From NCBI GenBank assembly GCA_946699065.1, contig CAMPDV010000259.1, forward strand, positions 310,001-374,000: 64,000 nucleotides of DNA. Direction: 5' to 3'. Below the pieces are notes generated by a model that saw nothing but the letters and a program-made list of their open reading frames with translations, ran no database searches and was not told where the DNA came from. The DNA is from Loxodes magnus. Its lineage: Eukaryota; Ciliophora; Karyorelictea; Loxodida; Loxodidae. Positions 51,101-63,467 of this stretch are shown one piece after another (within the stretch, counting starts at the first letter, position 1; every line of letters starts with the position of its first letter). Both the position numbers and the translations under genes were made by a program.

Positions 51101-51855
51101 AGTAAATGTCTTATAAAATAGTATTATTAATCTATATTATTTTAATCAATTGTATCAAAATTAATCAAGCATCATTTAAATAAGACTTTATATTTAGATC
51201 TAATTTCTAAATTTTAAAGTTTATTAATCTTAAAATTTATTCTAGGAGTTAGAATTGGTACGTTTCTATTAATATTTTAGATAAGTAAGTTAAACAGTAT
51301 AGAAAAGTGATCTGTATCAAGTCAAGTGTTATGTAAAACTTAAAATAGTGTAATCTAATTAATGTTGATATGATAATTGACTATATCATAATCTTTGCAA
51401 TAAATTTTATGGTTTACTCTACTTCTAAAAATAACAAATTATGTAGCATTAACTATTTATAAATCATATTCTTTAATAAAATTATTTAATCTTTAAACGT
51501 TATTTTATTAATTTTATGAATTATTACTCCCATACTTTTACAAAAGAGCATAAAAGTCTCCCAATAGCATAAGGGCTTAATCTCCTACTTCATTAAGGAT
51601 ATGTTCTAAGTTTTAATATGATTAGTCTTTGACAGATTAAGTTTTTTCCTCTGTTGGCAAATAATATGTTGCAAAATAAATGTTATTAACTTTAATTACT
51701 AAGAAACGACTATTTTAATCGCCAAAGTCAATTTCAATTTGTCTCTAATCAAGTTCTTCTTTAACAATAAAGCAAACTCTGCTGATCTTTAGGATTATTC
51801 GCAATTTTTAAAATATTTTCTATATCCTTAAATTAATTAATTTTAACTTAAAGAG
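48110..51855 (-). pseudogene. APE-type LINE, broken, unit B copy
   Basis: Duplicate of the LINE at 11850-15410 with the same domain order and the same insert between RT motifs A and B. Its motif C reads EWADYFLLI, closer to the ancestral Ala-Asp pair than unit A, so the two copies have decayed separately since duplication. A further ~165-bp partial repeat of the insert lies at 49515-49680 only in this copy. Confidence 0.83.
49470..49955. mobile_element. same insert in unit B LINE, partly duplicated
   Basis: Counterpart of 13200-13550. After CATCTTCATCAGAG it carries an extra ~165 bp (about 49515-49680) that begins like a diverged copy of the insert itself (TTAAGTACCCATAATCGAC versus TTAAGTACCCATAATTGAC), followed by the standard version. 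The repeats (49795-49915) and the hairpin (49921-49954) are conserved. Confidence 0.5.
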
Positions 51856-52142
51856 TTTTGGACTGAAACTTCTTGTAGTTTAACGACCCCAACACTCCCT
51901 TCATGGGATAATGGGGATATCCTGTTGCTTTCGAAAGCAGCTGCCAGGGAGCTCCATCGCTATGGGCAGCCAGACTTCAAGCCCCTACCAGAAGTGGATA
52001 ATCAAAAGGAAGGCGTTCCCTTGCAAAGGTTGACTTTGTCCAGGGACTTTCTCAGCGACAGGAAAGGAACTTGTTCCTAGCCATAAATCCAGAAAGTATG
52101 ATTCAGAAGGTCAATCTCAGCTCCCACCATCTTTTTAATTAT
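51856..52142 (+). repeat. G+C-rich inverted-repeat arm, left (unit B)
   Basis: Duplicate of 15413-15700. One-base indels (GAAAGCAGC for GAAAAGCAGC) and a 3-base difference near AAAGGAACTTGTTCC change any reading frame, which points to a non-coding role or loss of function. Confidence 0.7.
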
Positions 52143-53586
52143 TCTATATCCTTAAATTTATATTGGAATGAAGTCTTAATATTATCAAGTTTCATTAATT
52201 AAAAATATATATTCTTTATTATAGAGTAAATTATTTAATACTTAATTATTTTATTTAGATTTAATTCATATTGCAATGAGCTATTTTTAATTAATTTGCT
52301 TCTGCTCCTCCTTTTCAGTCCTGGGTCACAAAAGTAAAGAACATTTTAATTATTGTGAATTTAAATATGGAGTAACTTTGGAGCTTAGATTATTGAATTT
52401 CTATTGCAAATAATAATAAATAAAGTTAATGCATCAGATTGCTATGCTAGTTTTTAATCTATTTTAATTTTTACTTAATTTCGTTCAATTGTGGCCTAAT
52501 TTAATTTACTAGACAATGTAATAAATCTAGTATCAACTTAAGCAAAGAGATTTTGATTTTGTCATTTTTTCGTTCTTATAAATTAAATAAATTTTTAATT
52601 TTTAAAGTTATTTCTTTTAATTATTTCTTCAACATCAACTTAAAATAATTAGTTATGTTACATAAATTTCAATTTACTTTTACTTAATTATGCATCTTAC
52701 TAACTTCTTTAACAATTTATATTGATTCTACTGAATTTTAATCAATAATGAGATTTAATTATTTTTTATTATAAAATTTGAAATGTCTACACTGTAGCTT
52801 TGTTTTTATTCATAAAGTTGACTAAATTAAACCATCTGAGTAGCAGTGTCTTATTTTAAAGATTTTTAAATTAATTAAATCTTTGATTTTGTTTTGTCTT
52901 TCTAGAGCTATGATATCTCTACATAAGCATCTAGTTTTAGTTCGCATTAATGTTCATAATATTTTACTAATTAAATAAGTTTGAATATCAGAATATTCTT
53001 TAAAAATCTCTGTTAATTATTTTGCATAGAAAATTGCTATATTTTAGATATCATTTTCTTTCTATGTTAATGTATTTTAAATTTTAAGTTCGTTTTCTTG
53101 TATTTGTTCTTAGCAAATAGTAATTAAGTGATGTTTCTTCAATATTTAAGCATCAAATTCTTATCTAATTTCTTAAATTTAGTTTTTATAATAGCAACAT
53201 TGAAAAAGAATGCTAAAAAAAATAATTTATAAATTACTCAGATTTATGTTAAAGCTAAGTGGATGAAACTAAAAATATATAAAAAAAGTAATATTTAAAT
53301 AGATTTAATATAAAATACAAAGAGTAACACTAGTTACATCATGCCATATTACATTTTTTATTTTTCCATTCATTTTTAATTTAATTTAATTAATAATTTT
53401 AGCTTATAAATATAGTTATCATATATTTTTTTAATAACACTAAATTTTAAATATATCTTCTTTATTTATTTTTTCTATTTTTATTCTTGTTTACTATTCT
53501 AATAGAAATAATAGTATAAAGAATTAAATCATAGAAATTAGATACTTTTAGTGAATATTTTTTATTATATAAAAAAAGAGGAAAAA

Positions 53587-54247
53587 ATGGAAACTTTCTT
53601 GTCATCTTCTTTTCTTAAGAGGTTTCATCTTAATCAAGAAACGAATATTAAAAAATACTTTAAGAACTCAGAGTCATGTAACAACAAAATTTTAACTTAT
53701 TAAGACAAGTATAAGAACTAGAAAAGAAAACCGAATTTCTGATGATCAATGTGTAAGATAAAAAAATTGGAAATAAATAAGAAGAAAATGTTAAAATAGA
53801 ATAATCAGAAACTAAATTCAATCAATTCGCAGAATTGACGGGAAGCATACTCCTATCAAAGCTTTTGATGAATGATCTAATGGACGTAGAATAGCATATC
53901 CCAATAACTTATATTCCCTAACGGAAAATTATGAGAATCTACTGCAATTTTGAAGGAAAACTTTATAGAAGAAAATACTCCAACTAAATAGAGAAGCTCC
54001 GCATATTTAACATGCATTTAATGAGTTCAATAAGAAATGAATGGGAATATACCTATCGGAAACCATTAGAAAAAATAAATTTAAAATCATGAGGACTTAT
54101 GTTAGACTTGACCCAGACAAATCGAAATTTCTTTTTATTAAAAAAAAACTATTAATTCGTGGAAAACCAAATAAAGGTGACTCCACGTTAATCAATTTTT
54201 ATTATTATATTATTATAAAATTTTACTTTAGTAAAATGAAAAAATGA
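53587..54247 (+). pseudogene. gag-like ORF1, element 2 (unit B), two one-base deletions
   Basis: Duplicate of 17150-17812 that is two bases shorter. One base is lost within the first 40 (CATCTTC for CATCAGTC) and another near 53958, so the frame changes twice. The 3' half from 54041 and the TGA in AAGAAATGAATGGG are preserved. Confidence 0.6.
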
Positions 54248-54599
54248 AAAATTAGTTGTATTATTAAAGCAAAATTGATGAAATCCATCCATCAAATAAA
54301 TTAAAAATTACACATATTATATTCATCATCATGTAAAATTATTTATTTAATATTCATTTAGATTAAAAATCTTCATGCTAAAAAATTAAGTTTAATCTAT
54401 TTTTAATCTAATAATATTATAGATTAAGCAATACTCAAAGATATAATTAAGAGACTAAATGATTTATCATTTCTATGACATATATTTAGTTTTATTTTTA
54501 ATATTTAAAGCAAAAAAATCGTAAAACCACATTTACATAAATTCAAGTACATATGAATAAAATATTTGCTCGGTCGTAAAAATTATTATAAAGAAATAA

Positions 54600-55720
54600 C
54601 TTAAGCCAGATCAGGATTGGGCATGTCAATATAAATGGAATAGCAAATAAATTTTATTTAATTGAAGTATTTATAAGAGAAAATAGTTTTGGCATTTTTC
54701 AATCATAGAAACTTGTTTAAAACAATTTCTCTTATATCTAATATAAGATTATTGACTGATCAGATACCAATTATGGTAAATTTTCTTTTTAACATAATCA
54801 TCTATTAGGTATAATTATCTAAAGAAATATAAAATTAATAAACAATTAATAGATATGAGTGATCTAATAAATATAGATATCTTTCCAAATAATCTTAAAT
54901 AAATCTAATTTAATATCAATTTTAATATATTTGGAAATAATATTTAATTACATAAAGAATATATTATTATTAAATTATCTGTGAAGAATTAAATTACCTT
55001 TGGGATTAATATAAGCATTTAAATCATACTAAAAAAACCTTAGTTCATTATTTATTTAGAATTATAGTCAATTTTAATATAACAATGGAATTAAGCAGAG
55101 AAGCTCGCATTAACATATGATAGCCCCCTTTGCATATGAGTAGATTATGATACTTTCGACCGTATAATGGAATTTAATTAGTAATTAGATATAAGGAAAT
55201 GACTATAATATAAAGTTAGGAGTTTTTAAATAAAAAAATTTGATTCTTAATGATCGAGTCTGTATAAACGCGTTTCCTAGAAGTTAAGAAATATAGGTAG
55301 AATTACAAATAAAAATATTTCACAGATTAATACTTGATGGATAAATGAAGCTATTTAAAAAATATATTAATGATTAATCAGAAGATGTTTAGATAAGAAA
55401 TGCGAAGAGGAAGTGATATTAAGAAACTTTTTAAATTTAAATGTTTTTAATTGAAAGAAAAATTCTGATAATTAAAGATGTCAAAAATCATTTTAAGTTT
55501 AAATTTAAATTTAAATTTAAATTTAAATTATTTAATAAAAATACACATAAATCCGAAAGATAAACTATTAAAATGATGGAGATTAATTTTAGAGCTTTTT
55601 TAAAAATTTATTATTATAATATAAAAACATTGAAAAATATATATTAAGTAGCTAGGATAATTGTAAATATTAAATATATTATAATTATTGGAAAGAAATA
55701 AAGCACATAGATTCATATCA
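54600..55720 (+). pseudogene. remnant of second LINE, unit B copy
   Basis: Copy of 18150-19300. It reads GHVNINGIANKF at the endonuclease start and keeps the TTTCGACCGTATAATGGAA version of RT motif A. A (TTTAAA)n expansion lies within it at 55494-55530. Confidence 0.42.
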
Positions 55721-56217
55721 ATTATAAAAATTAAAAAATAGCGAACTAGCAAAAATATTCTTTTATTATATTATATTAAAAAATTAAATAAAGAGCTATT
55801 TAATTAATTATTTATTTTTAGAGTTTGGGGACAACCTGGCTTTAGTTGTGTTGTGTTTTCTGAACGACTTTAACAAAGAAGGAAAAATTAAAATAAAAAA
55901 ATTTTAGCTTTGAGTAAATATTGATAAAATTATAGACTTAAAATAGCTATCTGTAATTACAAAATTTAATTTCTAAAATCTGGTTTCTTTCCGAAAATAT
56001 TCTATCAATACTAAGATTTAAAACATAAATCAACTTTAAATGTTTGTAAGATATAAACTATACTTCATTGAAATTAAAAGAAATTAAATAATAAAAAAAA
56101 AACTATTTAATTTATAAAAACAAAAATAATAATTTTTTTTTATTTACTATTAGAAATGTAAAAGAATGAAAGTAAATGTTTAACTTATATATAGTAAATT
56201 ATTTAATTTTTAAATCA

Positions 56218-56511
56218 AATAATTGGAAAGATGGTGGGAGCTGAGAATGACCTTCGTGACGACACTTTCTGGTTTTATGGCTAGGAGCAATTTCTTTCCT
56301 GTCGCTGAGAAAGTCCCTGGTCAGAGTCATTTTCTGAAGGGAACACTGTCTTTGAGATTATCCGCTCTTGGTAGGGGCTTGAAGCCTGGCTGCTCATAGC
56401 GATGGAACTCCCTAGCAGCTGTGCCTGGAGCAAAACAGGATATCCCCGTTATTCCATAAAAAGAGAGCGTCGGGTCGTGCAATCGGAAAGGAGTTTCCGG
56501 TCCAAAAACTT
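56218..56511 (-). repeat. G+C-rich inverted-repeat arm, right (unit B)
   Basis: Duplicate of 19761-20053 with a handful of substitutions and small indels. It is paired with 51856-52142 in inverted orientation. Confidence 0.7.
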
Positions 56512-59389
56512 TTTTAATTGAAATCAATTAAGAAAACTTTAGCTTAGTTTAAATTTAGGCAATTGGATAAACTAGTGTTAAGTTTAAAGAGATTAGTATT
56601 TACTTTTAATCTTTAATTAATTATTTATAAAAGTATTATTTATATCTTTCATAAATATTTAAGAATTTGTAATAATAATCTAAATAAAATGGTTAAAAAT
56701 ATTAATAACTATAAATGGTTGTAAGCTTATTTATATTTATAATGTATTTGTATATTTGCTTATTTTTAGTTTTTTCTTTTAGCTACAAAATAATTATTAA
56801 TGTAACTATTATTCCATTTTAAAATGTTTGAAGATTCTATAATTTTAACAGTTTTTAAGATTATCATAAATAGTAAAAGGATAATACTAAAATTAGTATG
56901 CTTAATTTTTGAATATAATATATGGATGCAAATTTTGCTGACAACTTTACTTTTATAAAAAAGAACTAATTGCTTTTTGTTCAGTTAAAAAATTATTAGA
57001 ATAATTATGTTTTAAAATATTAACCAAAAATAAATTTTTGTCTAATAGTTATAATAAAAAAAACAAACATATGCAAAATAAAATAATTTAAGTTAAAATA
57101 AATAACTAAACATTTTTATTTTGCTATTTAATTTTTACAATATTAACTATAAATTATAATCAGAAATAGAAATTTGAAAAGAATATCATTATTTGGAATT
57201 AGGAAATAACATATGAAAAGTAAAGATAAAAATTATTTCAAGATTTAAATTTTAAAAAAAATAAAAAACTCACAATCAATTTATTTTTTATCCGCTCTTG
57301 GTATAGGTGAAAAAGTGCTCTTTTCTATAAAGATCAATAAAGTAATAAAAATGCTTTATTTTATGAAGTGAAGAATTAAAACATAAGAAATCATATTACA
57401 AAAAAAATAACTTAAATAATAAAATAAAAAAAAATTTTCTTTTTATAAAAAAACGAAAAAATAATTTGGCTGATTTTTTTTATTTGTAACTCTTATCATT
57501 TTTCTCCAAAAAAATACGTTTTTTTTGATTCTATAACAAAAGATTTAAGACAGATTTTACCAATTTTTATACGAAAACATTTAAAATTAAAGAAATAGAA
57601 TTAATGAAAACCTTATTTAGCTTAATTTATAATTTTTGTAATAAAGAAAAAAATTGCTAATAGTTATTCTTTACTAAAAATGTCAGCTCAAATAATTAAT
57701 TTAGTAAAGCAAAAACTTAAGAAAAATGAAAAAATTCAAAAAACGATGATGGGATTCAAATTTAGAAAAAATAGATTAAAAATCATATAAACAAAATGAG
57801 ATTATCTTACTTATAAACATTTTTTCATTCTTCTTTGTTTAAAATTTCATAAAAACTTCGATTTAATCTTCTCAAATTCAATTACTCTTTCAGACTCAAA
57901 TTTCCTTTATTACTCAAATTCTCACAAGTTTTTTTTATCAAATTTTCTTCATAAAAAATCTTTCTTATTACATTTTTTTGTTTTATTTCATTTTTTTTGA
58001 TGTCGTTATTTTTATCTATAGTTTTTTTTCGTTTTTTACTTTTTTAATAACTTTTAATGATTTTTTTTAGTTTGATTTTTTTTTAACTTTCTTTTCTTTT
58101 AATTTTTTTTTAGCAATTCTTTTTCATCTAATATTTTACAAGTTTTATCATATCTTAACATCTTTCAAGCTTTCTGCATTTACAAAATACGTTTTTTTTT
58201 CTTCTTCACGTTGCTTTTTTTTAGGCTACAAAGAATTCTTTTTTTCAAAGTTAAGATTTATCAATACCTGCTATTTGTGAAGATCTTCTGGTTTTTTTTA
58301 ATTAATCAAAGTGATTAGTTAAATGGTTATATTTCAAAAGTTTTAAGCATTTAATTTGATTCTTTTTTTAATTTAATTTTCTTTTTTTAAGGTGATGTTT
58401 TTCTCTAGTCATTTTTCCTTAATTAGTGATGTTTTCTTCATTACAGTTTTTTTGTTTTTAAATCCCTTTCGGATCAGTTTAGAAGTTTCACTTTAGTTTC
58501 GCCTTGCTTTTTTGACTTTTTTATCTGATGTTACACGAATCTTACTTATAATTTGTTACTAACATCTCTCAAAGTATTTTTTCATTAAATTCGTACATCA
58601 TATTTTTAATGAAAATTCCTTACTATTTACTAAGATAAAAAAAGATTTGAACATTTTTTTCTAATGTTGTATTTTTCAATATTATTGGTTTTTCCTCTTA
58701 ACTCTTCTTTACATCTTTTTTCATATTGAATCAACAGAAATTTTCTTAATAAGGTAATTATTTCTTATTTTAAAAATTTAGAAAAGAAAGAAATATCAAC
58801 AGCGAGACAAGGTAAAGCTATAACATACTAGATTTTATAAAGAATAAAAAAATTTTTAAATAAAAGGAGATTAAAAAGGTTAATTTTCGTGACTTCAGAT
58901 AATTAGATTATAGTATTTTTTAAATATCTAGGTTTGCTTTTCAAATTAAGATTTATTTTAAGAAAAAATAAATATGAAAAGAAGATATAAAAGAAAAAAT
59001 TGAGAAAAGTAGTAAGAGTATAGAGATCATAGAAAATGTTTAATTATGTTTCTTAAGGTGAGAAATAATTATTTTCTTGTGTTTTTAACGCAAGTGCTAC
59101 TTACCAGTTTAAATTTCTTTGTAGATTTCATATATGATATATAAAATATCATTATCAATTAGATACTTCGTTTGTATGATTTCCTTTTGTATGAATTTAC
59201 CTCTTGTTACTTTAATTAACTTGATTATTTGTTAAAATTTTCAGTTATTTTCTCAATTCTTTTGTAATAATACTTTCATATTTAATTAGATTGTTCTAGT
59301 CTTAGATATAAATGCTATAAATCTTCATTTTATCAAAATCAAACTTATGATATTTCTCTATTCTAACATATTATTATAGCAAAACACTA

Positions 59390-60124
59390 TTATTTCTGGT
59401 CTCACCTTTATTTGGTTTCCACTTATTAATTTGTTAATTTATTGTTTTAAAATAATTTATCACTTTAAATTTGCTTGTATCTTCATTATCATGTTTCTTG
59501 ATATTTTTAAGATTTTCTTTCCATTATTTTTTTCGATAGGCCTAATCGCTATCATTTTCATTGAAATAGTTTACTGTCTTTTAGATATAATGAGCTTTTT
59601 TCTTAGTTTGAGTTTTTTTCAGATTAAGCAAACATTCACTTGTCTTGCTTATTTTAAGCATATCTTACCATTTGATTTATATTAATCTCTTTTATTTTTA
59701 TTAAAATTGGTAGCAATTTCTTACTTTATATAATGAAAACTTGCAATGTCAACATATCATTATTTTCCGATAGGGAATATATTTTGTTGCAGTTTGTTAT
59801 TCTATTTCCAATGAATCACTTTCTTTAAGTTTTTCTGGTTTAGTATTTTCAAATTTTAAATTTCTATTACTATTTGTTCTGTCTGTAAAATTCCACCTTA
59901 AATTTGTTGCAAGTGCGGGTTTAGAGCAATTCCTATCGTAGTGTTGAATTTTCCTATTTTACAATTTCTATAGGATTTTACAATTCATTAGTTAGTTTAT
60001 AAAGATCTTTAATTACTTTTGTTATTTCTTAATTCTCTATCTAAAGATGGCAGAGATCATTGACTACATCCTACTAAGTTTTATAAGGTTTTGTTGGTGA
60101 AGTCTGTTATTTCTTAGGTACCAT
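59390..60124 (-). mobile_element. gag-like CCHC retroelement, element 3 (unit B copy), decayed
   Basis: Duplicate of 22930-23668. It starts MVPKKQ with ATGGTACCT, and the knuckle and 3' family motif are retained. The plus-strand ORF at 59431-59685 is its antisense shadow. Confidence 0.6.
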
Positions 60125-60609
60125 TTTATTTTTATATAATATATCTAAGAAATGTTTTTAAATAGTATACAAGCAGTACAGCTGATATGCTCTATGCAGA
60201 TGAAGCGCATCCTTTTATTTTTCTTTATATATTCTATATAATTTATTTAAGTTATCTCTTCTATTTATTTAAAATCCATTTTATGATGTTTCAATCTATC
60301 TTATTATCTTTTTTATTTTTTAAATTGAAGAGTTAAAAGATTATTTTTTTTCAGCTTCTTTTCATCGCTTCTCTTTCATAAAGATATCTTTTTAATGATT
60401 AATTTTTTTTTAATTTTTAATTTAATTTTTAATTTAGCTAATGTTAAATACTTTTGTCTTTGCAATTTTTTTTATTTTCAATTACTTCTTGTCCTCTTAC
60501 ATTTCTCTTATTCTCTTTTACTCTTAAACTCCTTAAAAATCCTATTATTCTTTTCACATTACACTTTAATTTACGTTTACTTCGTTGTCTTTCAAATTTT
60601 TATGTTCCT

Positions 60610-61375
60610 TTTTTATTTTAAATTAATATAATAATATAATAATGTGACATCACCTTTATTTAGCTTGCCATAAATTAGAGTTTATAGAGTTTTGTAGTAA
60701 TTAATAGGTCTCGAGATCGTATTATACTTGATTTTTTTAATCGTAAATTCTTATAGCATTTTTATTTTCTCCTCTTGCTAATTCTTGAAAGTCAAATCCA
60801 GATTGTATCTCTCAATGCCTTTTAGATTTTTGAAGTTTCTAAGAATGGTTAAAATATTTTTTCTTGAAAGTCTTCTAGTTGGAAGCATAAGATCTTGAAT
60901 AAATTTTAGATTTCTCTTTCAGTTACTTAAGATTGTTTCTTCTTAAATCGTTAACACTAATTAACCTTATGTCCATACTTATAGCAATATCAACATTTAA
61001 TTTTTCTTTTCTAATAGAATAAGTTTAGTTATGATTCTCTTCTCCTTATGATTCTGAATTTGATAGTTAATTGAGCTTGGTATGCTTCAGTTAACTGATC
61101 CTCTGGTAAAAATTTTATCTTAAATTTCATTCGATTTGACCAATTTATCTTTCTATCTATTTCTAAGGAAATAGTCTATTATTTAATTTCTTGCTTAGAG
61201 TCCTATTAATTTACCAATTAGTTAATGGCTAACATGAGAGATTAAATTATTAATTTAAAGTCTTAAACTTCTTTTGCTAGCTTCTAATTATCCAATTGTA
61301 ACAATAGAAATAGTTAGCAAAGTCTGGTTAATTTTTAGATTTTGTTGGAGAATTCTATTATTTCTTAGATGCCAT
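60610..61375 (-). mobile_element. gag-like CCHC retroelement, element 4 (unit B copy), decayed
   Basis: Duplicate of 24180-25005 without the ~65-bp insertion near the 3' end, so it keeps the continuous family ending GCAAGCTAAATAAAGGTGAT. The knuckle (about 60993-60951) is conserved. Confidence 0.62.
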
Positions 61376-61811
61376 TTTATATTAAATTATATTATATAAT
61401 AATTTATTATTATTTTTTAATCAAGTAAAAACCAAAACATCCAAGATTAGTCCATTTTTAAAATTCTTCTATAGTGTAAATCTCCAAAAATAACTCTACA
61501 CTTTTCCTTTCTCTCTTAATTATATTTCTTTTTTTGGTTTCTTTTACTTATTTAGTTAGTTATCTCTTTTCATCATTATCTATTCTTATATTCAAATTAT
61601 TTATACTTCTATAAATAGTTTATAAGATAATTCTTCTTTAACTTAGTTTTTCTTATCGATAAGTCTAAATAATTAAATTTATAAATATTTTAATATTTTT
61701 ATTATATTGGAACTTACTTTATTCTATTTTCTAAATTATTTTTTAATCATTCATGATTCTTTTATTTTTTTATTTAATATATTTACGTTTTACCCCTTTT
61801 ACTTAATTTTT

Positions 61812-61930
61812 CAAAATTTTTTAGTCCGTTCCAAAATTTTTTAGTCCGTTCCAAAATTTTTTAGTCCGTTCCAAAATTTTTTATTCCATTCCAAAATTTT
61901 TTAGTCCATTCCAAAATTTTTAGTCCATCA
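61812..61930 (+). repeat. 20-bp tandem repeat, ~6 copies (unit B)
   Basis: Unit CAAAATTTTTTAGTCCGTTC, with the last three copies carrying CCATT instead of CCGTT. Expanded relative to 25443-25482. Confidence 0.85.
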
Positions 61931-62405
61931 AAAAAAATCTCTTGCAGTGTAAAACGCTGAGCAAAAAAAGGCTTTCAACATTTTTCCCTTTATAACACTT
62001 CTCATTTTCTAAAAAAAAATTCCCCTCTAACATACGATTCATCCCAAAAACACTCCATTTATTTTTCCTTTCACCTTCTCTTACTCTTATCACCAAATTA
62101 CTTTTTAATCATTTTCAAAAATCAAAAAATTTTTCGATTCCTTTCACTCAAAAATTTTTATTCTCACTCATTCACAACATTTTTAGGAAAATACATTTCA
62201 AATTTTTTTATCCCTAACTCTATTTTCATTTAACCAACAAATTTTTGTCCCTTTCTTAAATTTTTCACCTTTTTTCAAAAAATATCCTTTACAATTATTT
62301 TTTTTTACACAGAATTCATTCCATCCCACCCCTTATCCACTTTCTAACCCTCCCCTAGTCCTTCCCAAAAATCTCTTGTAGTGTAAAACGCTGAGCAAAA
62401 AAAGA
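61930..62405 (+). repeat. ~440-bp segment flanked by a ~35-bp direct repeat (unit B only)
   Basis: Both ends carry the TCTCTTGYAGTGTAAAACGC-type sequence (61937 and 62371), which occurs once at 25490 in unit A. Either unit B gained the intervening ~440 bp or unit A lost it by recombination between the repeats. The segment has no recognisable gene. Confidence 0.7.
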
Positions 62406-62639
62406 CTTTTTTATTTTTCATGAATTTTACAACCACTTCTTCACACTTCCTTGCACCCTTTTCATTCCTCTACTCTACTTCCTTTAATTCCACTATCTCT
62501 TTCTACGCACTCGTTTATTTTACACTCCTTTCCCTTCTTCCAATTTTTTTCCCTTTCTATTTTTTCTTTTCTTTTTTACTTTAAAATTTTTTCCCTTTCT
62601 TTCTTACACTTTTTCTCTTACAAAAAAAAATTTTTTACT

Positions 62640-63010
62640 TTTCTTTCTTTCTTTCTTAATTTTCTTACTTTTCTTTCTTAATTTTCTTACTTTTCTTTCT
62701 TTCTTAATTTTCTTAATTTTCTTTCTTTTCTTTTTTTCTTTTTTTCTTTTTTTCTTTTTTTTTTCTTTTTTTCTTTTTTTCTTTTTTTCTTTTTTTCTTT
62801 TTTTCTTTTTTTCTTTTTTTCTTTTTTTCTTTTTTTCTTTTTTTCTTTTTTTCTTTTTTTCTTTTTTTCTTTCTTTCTTTCTTTCTTAATTTTCTTTCTT
62901 TTCTTTTTCTTTCTTTCTTTTGTTCTTTTCTTTCTTTTCTTTCTTATTTTTCTTCTTTTCTTCTTTTTTCCTTTCTTTTCTTTTCTTTTGTTCTTTTCTT
63001 TCTTTTCTTA
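62640..63010 (+). repeat. polypyrimidine tract: (CTTTTTTT)n and (CTTT)n
   Basis: Nearly pure T/C on the plus strand for about 370 bp, with ~17 units of CTTTTTTT at 62730-62872. The matching part of unit A (25940-26060) is much shorter. Standard-code ORFs here are artefacts. Confidence 0.9.
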
Positions 63011-63044
63011 TTTCAATTAACTCTAACATCCTCATACACTTTCA

Positions 63045-63395
63045 CATACTCTATTCATATTCCATACATACTCTATACATACTCTATACATAATCTATAC
63101 ATACTCTATACATACTCTATATATACCTTATATATACCTTATATCCATAATTTATATTATATACTTTATAATACTCTAATATACTTAATACTTTTAATAC
63201 TTTAAATACTTATAATACTTTAATATACTTAAATATACTTTAAATATACTTTAATATACTCTAATATACTTTATAATATACTTTAAATACTCTAATATAC
63301 TTTATAATATACTTTTAATACTTTTAATATACTTTAAATATACTTTAATATACTTTAATATAATTTAATATACTTTAATATACTTTATAACTTAA
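63045..63395 (+). repeat. 11-bp CATACTCTATA repeat and expanded ATACTTTAAT-type repeat (unit B)
   Basis: Same arrangement as 26090-26345. The CATACTCTATA array is shorter, but the ATACTTTAATAT array (63165-63395) is expanded. Confidence 0.85.
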
Positions 63396-63467
63396 TAACT
63401 TAATAATATAATTACTTAATAACTTATAATATAATTACTTATAACTGTCCTCATTAAGAAAGAAAAC

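Larger units (their letters stand above)
47932..61965 (+). repeat. large direct duplication, block II, copy B
   Basis: Partner of 11681-25510. Differences of note are the 165-bp partial duplication near 49515, the loss of ~65 bp in element 4, the (TTTAAA)n expansion at 55494 and the 20-bp repeat expansion at 61812. Confidence 0.9.

Noticed and set aside
59431..59685. 84-aa plus-strand hydrophobic ORF
   Set aside because: Antisense to gag-like element 3, whose frame carries the zinc knuckle.
61812..61930. CRISPR-like array
   Set aside because: Head-to-tail 20-bp repeats with no spacers; a eukaryotic minisatellite.
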